Origin: Inia geoffrensis
Taxonomy: Eukaryota; Chordata; Mammalia; Artiodactyla; Iniidae
Direction of reading: 5' to 3'
Assembly (NCBI GenBank): GCA_036417435.1
Contig: CM070913.1
Coordinates: forward strand, 92,123,373 to 92,187,372
Length of the DNA stretch: 64,000 bases
The position numbers and the translations under genes are program-made. Every line of letters begins with the position of its first letter. Position 1 is the first letter of the stretch. The notes under the pieces were generated by a model. That model saw only the letters and a program-made list of their open reading frames with translations, was not told the origin of the DNA and ran no database searches. Below, one piece after another: positions 56,156 through 64,000 of the stretch.

Positions 56156-57586
56156 AAATTAGGTTTTCTATCCCACGTGTAGGATGTTACAGAATTCTGC
56201 CCTAACGCGTGTTTCAAAAATACAAATTTGTTCCCACGCAACTGGTATATTAGGGGACAATTTGAACATAACACAGAACTCGTATTTATTTGCTCAGGGG
56301 CGATCTCGTCTTTGAGAAATGCTAGGGGAATACAGAAAACTGCAGGCAGCTCAATCAGGCATGGAGAAGACACACACTGCACACACGCACACACATCAAA
56401 CACCCACCGGCGACCCCAGCTCTCTGAGGTTTCGTGAGGCAACTCCTGACCTACCGGCTGACATCTCTTCCTTCGATTTCAGGGAACCCTTTCCACCATT
56501 TCATGATAACTCACCAGTTACCATGCTTCCGAGGCCACAGGCAAACACCAGTTCTTTTACCCGGTAAAGTGCCACAGTCATTGTAGTATTGATGTATTTT
56601 TTAACCATTTAACATGCATAAAACCATGCTGGCATTTTTACTCTGTTCTTATTTTTTTTAAGTGTCACTGACGAAGATTTTGAGTGTTGTGTCCCAACCC
56701 CATTTTTCTAGTAAACCGTGTGATTTTTTCATAGCACCGTGATTTCTCGCCAGGCATATGACACATTACAGCAGAAATGCCTATAATTCTCTCTGCTAAG
56801 TTTTGCAAACTCTCAAAATCTTTAGATCCTGATTCTGCTATTCATGACATTTGCTATTTCCAATCTTCGTGTTCTGCATGAATTTGATGTGAATATAACA
56901 CCAAATAGCTGTAAATCATCGAAGGGAGAGGCTATATGCTAGAGGAGACTCTGACAAAAAAAAATGGCAAAGGCATTTCCTGCGGGAGAAAGTATTTTCA
57001 GGGTAATAATGAAGCTTAAAGAATGTTATCAATCACATAAGCTATTCTCCAATTTAGCTTTAAGAAGAAAAATCTGAAATCCTCAAGCCCTGTGGGACTG
57101 TGGACTCTGGATGGCTCATGGGGAAGCATCTAGTCCAAATCTCTTTGCTCGAGGTGAGTCAGCGTGGCTCTGGGAAACGTACGCCTTGCCAAGTTCACCC
57201 AACTTTACTGGTAGTGATGGAGCCAAGTTTCACGGCTGTTCTTACGATCCCAGGCTGACTCCCAGTTACATGTTGTACAACTTTATATCCTTGTAATAAC
57301 ATGACAGCTTATCCCAAACCAGACCTACCCATTACCGCAAGGATGGTTTCGTACAGTAGGCAGCTTCTCAGACTGTATGGGGAGCAAGAGAGGTGACAGC
57401 CTTCAGAAGAGGACAGACAGCCTGATGCTGCTAACTGGGCAGCCACATCCCTGCCCACGCCATCTGCCGTGGGCGGGGCAGTCGCCCCAAGACGGAGCAA
57501 ATGCTGGCATTATAACCTCAAACCTATAAAATGAGGACAAACCCAGCTCCTCCAAGTAAATCTCCTCAATTTCTTCCCCTGTGAAA
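56156..57586. other. No recognised repeat or gene
   Basis: A CA-rich run near 56371-56404. The rest is apparently unique; open frames are short. Confidence 0.4.
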
Positions 57587-57602
57587 TGGGTTCGTCCTTT
57601 TT

Positions 57603-57825
57603 TTTTTCTTATGATTTTTCTCCTTTTTTTTTTGCGGTACTCGGGCCTCTCCCTGTTGTGGCCTCTCCCGCTGCGGGGCACAGGCTCCAGACGCGCAGGC
57701 TCAGCGGCCATGGCTCACGGGCCCAGCCGCTCCGCGGCACGTGGGATCTTCCCGGACCGGGGCATGAACCCGCGTCCCCCGCATTGGCAGGCGGACTCCC
57801 AGCCACTGCGCCACCAGGGCAGCCC
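57603..57825 (-). mobile_element. CHR-1 SINE, antisense
   Basis: Body from GCGGTACTCGGGCCTCTCC to CCACCAGGGCAGCCC. Target duplication with two differences: TGGGTTCGTCCTTTTT at 57587-57602 and TGGGTTTGTTCTTTTT at 57826-57841. The tail is interrupted by CTTATGA, a sign of age. Confidence 0.95.
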
Positions 57826-57864
57826 TGGGTTTGTTCTTTTTGAATCACTGGCTTGAATTGTTCA

Positions 57865-58400
57865 ATCATTCGCTTGTTTGTTTGCTTAGAAGAGGTAATG
57901 CCTGCACAAGGCACAGATTTTAAAGGTATTAAAGCATATACAAGGAAAAATAGATTACCTTTCATTTGTCAGCTGGAACAAAAAGAGTATGCATGGTCTA
58001 TTGGTGTTGCTTATAAAATGGTAGAATAAAATCAGACACAATGACCTCAGTCACTTTCTATAAACATACTCTTGTTTTTACTGGAATAATTCGGATTAAT
58101 GCTACGTTTATACCATCAGAGTTAATTAATTGATTAATCTGTTAATAAATCTATTAATAGAACTTGTAGGGGGCCTCAGCATAATATCTTATCCATTCAT
58201 GTACTTGTTTACTGATTCATTAATTTAGTTCTTCACTTATCTCTGGGAAAGCTCCTGGTGTGAATTATCCATTCATTCATTCGTTTGTTTGCTTACAGGT
58301 GGTAGTGTACACACAAGGCATATGATTTAAAAGGCATTAGAGGGTGCACAGGGAAAAATAGATCAGCTTTCCTCCCCCGTTTCCCCTTCATACTTTTTAC
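57865..58400 (-). mobile_element. Two related old repeat pieces, possibly L1M 3' UTR
   Basis: 57865-57975 and 58265-58390 share an order: CATTCGYTTGTTTGYTT, then CACAAGGCAYA, ATTTAAAAGGYATTA, GGAAAAATAGAT. About three quarters of bases agree by eye. Both resemble the antisense 3' region of old L1M elements. The 290 bases between are AT-rich and unassigned. Confidence 0.4.
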
Positions 58401-58450
58401 CAGATGAGAATTTTGTGTTCCTTTCAGGATGGTTCCTGCATTCACAGTTG

Positions 58451-58454
58451 TGTG

Positions 58455-58488
<34 letters not shown>
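58451..58488. repeat. (TG)n(AG)n microsatellite
   Basis: A TG run of about 20 bases followed by AG repeats. Confidence 0.9.
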
Positions 58489-58735
58489 TGCAATATACTA
58501 TATATACATGTCCCAGTGGTCTCACCTGGGGTGGCTCTGCCTCTCAGTGACATTTGACAATGTATGGAGACATTGCTCATTGTCACAACAGTAAGTGGGC
58601 TGTCGTTGGCATCTGATGGGTAAGAGACCTGGATGATGCTTGGCACCTACAATGCACAGGACTCCCCCCAACAAAGGATGGTCTGACCCAACATGGCAGG
58701 AGTGCTGAGGCTAAGAATATCCAGCTATTTTCACA

Positions 58736-59599
58736 CTGGTCAGCATGGCCGTCATCAAAAAATCTACAATAAATGCTGCAGAGGGTGTGGAGAAAAGGGG
58801 ACCCTCTCGCACTGTTGGTGGGAATGTAAATTGATACAGCCCCTATGGAGAACAGTATGGAGGTGACTTAAAAACTAAAAATAGAACTACCATACGACCC
58901 AGCAATCCCACTCCTGGGCATATACCCTGATAAAACCATAATTCAAAAAGATACATGTACCACCATGTTCACTGCAGCACTATTTACAATAGCCAGGACA
59001 TGGAAGCAACCTAAGTACTTAGTCCATCAACAGATGAATGGATAAAGAAGATGTGGCACATATATACTATGGAATATTACTCAGCCATCAAAAGGAATGA
59101 AACTGAGTTATCTGTAGTGAGGTGGATGGACCTAGAGACTGTCATACAGAGTGAAGTAAGTCAGAAAGAGAAAAACAAATACTGTACACTAACACATATA
59201 TATGGAATCTAAAAAAAAAAGAAAAGAAAAAAATGGTCAGAAGAACCTAGTGGCAAGATGGGAATAAAGATGCAGACCTACTAGAGAATGGACTTGAGGG
59301 TATGGGGAAGGGGAAGGGCAAGCTGGGACGAAGTGAGAGAGAGGCACAGACATATATACACTACCAAACGTAAAATAGATAGCCAGTGGGAAGCAGCCGC
59401 ATAGCACAGGGAGATCAGCTCAGTGCTTTGTGACCGCCTAGAGGGGTGGGATAGGGAGGGTGGGAGGGAGGGAGACACAAGAGGGAAGAGATATGGGGAC
59501 ATATGTATATGTAAGGCTGATTCACTTTGTTATAAAGCAGAAACTAACACACCCTTGTAAAGCAATTATACGCCAATGAAGATGTTAAAAAAAAAAATC
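58736..59599 (+). mobile_element. L1 3' end, sense, 5'-truncated
   Basis: The best L1 copy here: ORF2 tail (GGTGTGGAGAAAAGGGGACC, CTGTTGGTGGGAATGTAAAT, CCCAGCAATCCCACTCC, GGATGGACCTAGAGACTG), the 3' UTR with the GGGAGGGAGGGAG tract (a G-rich motif) near 59461-59474, and an 11-A tail. A partial target duplication (ATCCAGCT plus T-rich) is visible at 58718-58733 and 59597-59607. ORF2 frames are broken by stops. The 3' UTR differs from the type at 1 kb and 33 kb and matches that at 15.8 kb. Confidence 0.93.
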
Positions 59600-59837
59600 C
59601 AGCTTTTATTATTTTTTTTATTTTTATTTTTACTTACCAAGCTGTTTTGACTCTTGTTCCTCAGGCAATTTAGCCACAGGTTTCCTTGGAGTGTGGAGAG
59701 AAGAAAGTTTTAAAGTCGCTGGAGAAGAGAGGCTTAATTTTGTTTTTGGATACCCAGCATCTGGCAGAGAGCACGGCCGTCAGTGAGTGTACTTTGAATG
59801 CATAGATGATTAATTCACTGTGGGTGGAGACCTTTGA

Positions 59838-59876
59838 AATAAAATAAAATAAAATAAAATATAAAATAATAAAATA
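59838..59876. repeat. (AAATA)n microsatellite
   Basis: AAATA/AATAA units, slightly degenerate at the right side. Confidence 0.9.
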
Positions 59877-61230
59877 TCCCGTAAGCTGCGCTTTCTTCAA
59901 ATCTGAAATACCCACTTGCTCCGGAGCATTGATTAGAATTTGACTGAAGTGCCACAGAGGAGGTTACAGCTCTAGAATTCTTTGGACCCTGAGAAAACAA
60001 TGTGGGTTCCAAAGGAAAGTTTCTATTTTGGAGACAAAGTTTGGAGAAATTAGCTGTCTCATAGAAGCTCCCGCTCCTTCACCTCTCCTCATTTACAAAG
60101 ACAAGTTATTAAAATAAACAGAAAGCTTGCCTGACTTTTTAAATGATGAGGCCAGCCACCCTCCATCAAAACGTTAGAACATACATTACTGAGAAGGTAG
60201 AAGGTGTTTCAACTTCATCAAAAGCCTTGAAAAGGAGGACATCTTTTGTATCTGTGCTTTCGAAAGTTTTTCAGGGCTGATATTTATTTAAAATCAGAAC
60301 CACTTACAAAGCGAACCTCCTTTACAAAATGCGTCGGATGGAGCCATCCTAGAGATGACCTCTGTCATTCGAGGCTGGACAGAAATATTATTTTTATAGA
60401 AAAATAGAAGGATCTCTTTAATCAGCTTTAAAAAACATTGTGAACAGTCACTTCTCTTAGTTAAAAGTTTAACTTTACTTTCATCAATTTATAATCAGAG
60501 CTCCTCTGGTATGTTTGATTCCTGACAAACAAGGATAAAAGTCTTGTGCCCCCATAGCTAATGAGATGATAAAACAGCAGGGATCAAGTTTTTAATTACT
60601 ACAGGCAATGCACTGGAGAGGTACCGATGATATTTTCTATTGCATGTCTAAGTTGTAACTTCAGGCTTATGACAGTCCTGCTGTGCTCCACTGCCTTTGA
60701 TGATCACTCGTTTTTGTCTCCTGAGAGCACACAAAAATTTCTGAGCTAGGATCCTGGGGGGCTGGCAATTATTGGCGTAACCTGGCGCAGGTTCCCCTCT
60801 TCAACCAGGATGCTCAGTAAGCATCCAGGATCTTAATGCCTCTGCCTTTATCCCGAAAGGGAAATTGGACATTTGAAATATCTGTGAACTTTCCTACTCA
60901 AATGATACCCATTCTCATTCTGCCAGCATGGGCTTTCCATTGATAATAAAATGTTTAATTGAATTGGGAGATTTCTAGTACATACATTTTCCTTTCTTTT
61001 CAAAGTCATGCTTGAAATTTTTTCAAAAACCTTATTTTCATACACTTTTGTAGACATGTATTCGTCACTGTAAGCTGTTTCAACACATTTCTGACAATGT
61101 TCTCTTTGTTACTGCAGACAGTTGATAATTGACATTTTTAATGGTGTCATTTGGGATCAAGTGTGTGTCACACCAAGGTCACATGCTCTTATCCTGATGG
61201 AAATGGATTCCATTCATTCTCAGTTTCACA
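59877..61230. other. Repeat-free stretch, possible conserved noncoding DNA
   Basis: I recognise no transposon in about 1.35 kb, and composition is even, without low complexity. No open frame with a family motif. It is a good candidate for a conserved element, judged only from lack of repeats. Confidence 0.35.
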
Positions 61231-61231
61231 A

Positions 61232-61232
<1 letters not shown>

Positions 61233-61272
<40 letters not shown>
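61233..61272. repeat. (AC)20 microsatellite
   Basis: A pure AC run of about 40 bases. Confidence 0.95.
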
Positions 61273-61274
<2 letters not shown>

Positions 61275-61934
61275 CCCTCTGAATGGCCATAGTACTCGAC
61301 AAATAAAGCTTGCTTTATTTTTAGCCATAAAAACTAGAGCAGAGAATTAATCTGACTTGGGGATAATCACTAACCCAATCTGAATCCAACTAACCAGCTT
61401 ATCAATCAGCTACTCACATGGTCAAATAACTAATCTCTGATCACTCATTTCTAAATTGTAAAGTAAGATTGAGTGTCAGAATCACACGCACTGACTGAAT
61501 CTACCAAGTGGTTTCAACTTCTAAGATTTTGAACCATAAAGATAAACGTGCAGCCTCAGCTCCTACATTGGGAAAAGCCCACGAATGAAAAGAGATTTAC
61601 AAATAATAAAAGTAAATGGACCTTCTTTTAGTCCAACGCCTCTCAGAATCAAAATGAACAATAGCCATTAGAATTCCTATTTTTATCAATATGACTTACT
61701 TTGGCCTTTAAAACTATCATATATGTGAAATGTAAAGGCCAGATACTTGCAGTTTATTTTCTTCTCAAAAAAGAGAAGTTGAAAATATTCTTATTGTGTA
61801 ATTTATATGGAATACAGTATTCATCTTGCTTGTATTAGTCAGGATGGACCAAGTGTTGAAACGAACAGTGCAGAGCCTCAGGGGCTGAACACAGTAGATG
61901 TCTGTTTGTTTCTCTTTTTTTCTGGAGTTTGTAA
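61273..61934. other. Mostly unrecognised sequence
   Basis: No clear feature to about 61.83 kb. 61835-61910 (TATTAGTCAGGATGGACCAA, CAGGGGCTGAACACAG) looks like an old interspersed repeat start that the following L1 interrupts, but I cannot name it. Confidence 0.35.
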
Positions 61935-62385
61935 TTTAAAAATTTTTATTGGAATATAGTTGATTTACAATGTGTTAGCTTCAGGTGTACAGCAAAGTGA
62001 ATCAGTTGTACATATGCATATATCCACTCTTTTTAAAATTCTTTTCCCATATAGGTCATTCCAGAGGACTGAGTAGAGTTCCCTGTATTATACATTAGGT
62101 CCTTATTAGTTATCTATTTTATGTATAGTAGTGTGTATATGTCAATCCCAATCTCCCAAGTTATCCCTCCTCCTCTTTCCCCCTGGTTTTCTACATCTGT
62201 GACTCTCTGCTTTGTAAATAACTCATTTGTACCCTTTCTTTAGATTCCACATATGAGCGATATCATACGATATTTGTCCTTCTCTGTCTGACTTACTTAG
62301 TATGACAGTCTCTAGTATGACAACCATCCATGTTGCTGCAAATGGCATTATTTTGTTCTTTTTTAATGGCTGAGTAATCTTTCAT
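61935..62385 (-). mobile_element. L1 3' end, antisense, 5'-truncated
   Basis: TTTATTGGAATATAGTTGAT, GTGTACAGCAAAGTGAATCA, the UTR words CCATATAGGTCATTCCAGAG and GAGTTCCCTGTATTATACA, then ORF2 end (GACTTACTTAGTATGACAG, CATCCATGTTGCTGCAAATG, TAATGGCTGAGTAATC). The ORF2 frame is broken. Confidence 0.92.
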
Positions 62386-62460
62386 TGTGTATTTGTAGAA
62401 AGACGCTTGCTTCTTGTTTGTGGACGTCCATGTGGATGGGCCTGGCTGGGCAGTGTTCCT

Positions 62461-62488
62461 GGGCCGTTGTCCCCGGGCCGTTGTCCCC
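62461..62488. repeat. 14-bp perfect tandem duplication
   Basis: GGGCCGTTGTCCCC occurs twice in a row within a GC-rich unassigned stretch (62400-62640). Confidence 0.95.
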
Positions 62489-62799
62489 AGGACCAGTTCC
62501 TCCCATCCAGTAATGTTCCCATCTTCTCAGAGGGCAGAGCACGATGCTGCAATCTTTGTACTGGCTGGCAACAGAGCAGGGGCCAATTTGAAGACGTCCC
62601 GTGGGCTTTAGGAGCCATGCCAAGAAGTGGTGGTTTTACTTTGCCTCCCTTCCATGGATCAGAAGGGGTAGCAAGGTGTCACTCAGATGTAAATGGGCCT
62701 AGCAAGAAAATGAATTGGTTTGGCAAGCAAACTTAAGGGACTTTCCTGCATTAATTATGGTAATACTTTACCCGTAGTAGGATGCTTCATAGCTGTTGA

Positions 62800-62950
62800 G
62801 AGTTTGATGCTAACTCATTTCATCTTCAGAGTCTTGGAAATTAGCCAGAGACTATTATTACTTACAGATAAGAAAACTGAGGTTCAAAAATATTCATTTT
62901 CTTGCTAGAGGTCAGACAGCTGCTAAGAGCTAGAACCAAATGCTGGTTTT
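62800..62950 (-). mobile_element. MIR SINE, antisense
   Basis: ACTATTATTACTTACAGATA, AGAAAACTGAGGTTCAAAAA and GAGGTCAGACAGCTGCTAAG follow reverse MIR order. Confidence 0.75.
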
Positions 62951-63689
62951 CTTATTTCTCTTCTCCTTTGATATTTGGTATAACATTTGCTCACCTTGAT
63001 TTAGGAAGTCTATTGTTCTTTAGAAATAGTTATTATAAGGCAATCAAAGATTCAGATAAACAGCATCAAAAGACATTTAATCCTCTGCATAACATAGCTT
63101 GTTGTGAAATTGACCATAAAATTCTAGTAATCTAAGCTACAGGAATCATTCTCGTTTTTAATGTTCTCTACTCATTCACATAATACGAAGACTACAAAAT
63201 TTGGTAAAATGCGTACACAGAGAAAATAAGTAACCCCAGCTATTGAGGTGATGTATCTTGAAATTTTGTTTACAGATCTTATACTATTTAGGACCATATC
63301 AGTCTTAACTAGTGCGTGGCTAACATTTGCATAATTCTAGTGACTGTGGTGTAGTTAAACCTTCATATTCCTTTCATGATGTTAGGCGGACCAGAGAACA
63401 AGGGATAGATATTTAAAGTAAAATAATGGCCTAACATAATGGTCAGAATTATTCATACAGCTGACTGAGGTGGTAAAAACATGAGTGGAGACTCTTTCTG
63501 AGAATTTTTTCCTTTGGAAGCACATAGGTCAGAGCCCTGTAATTAGTCAAACTGCTCAGCTATGACAGTATTTTTAGCAAAACCGTTTTATCAAACAATT
63601 TAGCTTTGGGGCAGGTAGGAAGGTAAAAGCAGATCATTGCTGGGATAGTTCAAAACCGGGGTTGAAACCGTGAACGCCCCAGGGTGTAG
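62951..63689. other. No recognised feature
   Basis: AT-rich, unnameable sequence. Confidence 0.4.
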
Positions 63690-63860
63690 TTGTGACGCCA
63701 ATAATCGTAGACATTGACTCCTGCAGACTGCCAGCCACCGTACTCAGAATCCCATGCACGTTATCTCGAGAACATACAACAAAAAGGCAAGGTAATAGTA
63801 TTATTCCTCTCTTCTTTCTTTTCATCAAAGACACACGAAGGGAAAATGACAGGTAGAGCC
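63690..63860 (-). mobile_element. Possible MIR SINE, antisense
   Basis: CCCATGCACGTTATCTCGAG, GGTAATAGTATTATTCCTCT and CAAAGACACACGAAGGGAAA are in reverse MIR order but strongly diverged. The remaining bases to the window end show no feature. Confidence 0.45.
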
Positions 63861-64000
63861 TTATTTCAGGTCAGATCTGGCTGGTTCCAAAGGCTGTATT
63901 GGGCTTATCGAAATTTACAGTGCAACTCTCAGCAGGAGAGACAACCCTGCCACGTGTCTCTGCTGCAGAGTGGCCGTACAGCCCAGAGGTTAGGGGTGTG

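Noticed and set aside
1..64000. Search for a novel multigene system, toxin, phage or viral gene cluster
   Set aside because: All recognisable elements are mammalian transposon and LTR remnants and simple repeats. No adjacent intact genes exist, so no such system can be supported.

Overview
This window looks like nuclear DNA from a cetacean (whale or dolphin), from an intergenic region or a large intron. The strongest evidence is ten copies of the tRNA-Glu-derived CHR SINE family, known from cetaceans, hippos and, for older members, ruminants. Eight are the short CHR-1 type with long A tails and two are the longer CHR-2 type. The L1 3' ends are also of the whale/artiodactyl kind. No protein-coding exon, rRNA gene, functional tRNA gene, CRISPR array or bacterial-type operon was found. 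The open frames present are short, or come from transposon remnants, SINE A tails and microsatellites. I had no database search, so repeat families are named by recognising consensus sequence, and boundaries of old copies are approximate.

Layout. 0-5 kb: an L1 3' end, a CHR-1 SINE, a CpG-rich segment with CRE, CCAAT and AP-1-like motifs (about 1.44-2.29 kb), a MER5A-like fragment and an old antisense L1. 5-18 kb: a hAT-like fragment, four MaLR-type (MLT1) LTR pieces, a TG/TA-rich satellite at 8.8-9.1 kb, a CHR-1 SINE with a perfect 14-bp target-site duplication, a long antisense L2 and an L1 with an inverted 5' end. 18-26 kb: MIR and L2 pieces, an old L1 carrying a CHR-1 SINE, an MLT1 LTR carrying a CHR-2 SINE, and a 0.6 kb TG-rich array beside a second CpG-rich segment. 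26-33 kb: mostly unrecognised, AT-rich from 29 kb, with a CHR-1 SINE and an old L1 tail. 33-42 kb: many L2, MIR and L1 fragments, an L2 interrupted by an L1, and a perfect 24-bp palindrome. 42-43.6 kb: about 1.5 kb without visible repeats. 43.6-53.8 kb: CHR-1, CHR-2, a small inverted L1, three long L2 copies, a hexamer-like satellite, and an 80-bp near-identical sequence pair 1.8 kb apart. 54-64 kb: MIR copies, an L1 with a 40-bp inverted overlap inserted in a MIR, a CHR-1 SINE, a good 3' L1 copy (58.7-59.6 kb), a mostly repeat-free stretch at 59.9-61.2 kb, and another antisense L1.

The parts do not work together as genes. They record repeated insertion: L2, MIR and MER5A are oldest, then MLT1 LTRs and old L1s, then younger L1s and CHR SINEs. 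Nestings seen directly (CHR-2 in MLT1, CHR-1 in old L1, L1 in MIR, L1 in L2) agree with that order. I found no convincing undescribed biological system. The items most worth checking are the CpG-rich CRE/CCAAT segment, a SINE lineage with a shared 7-bp deletion, the 80-bp duplicated L2 segment, the TG array with higher-order periods, and three L1 copies with inverted 5' ends.
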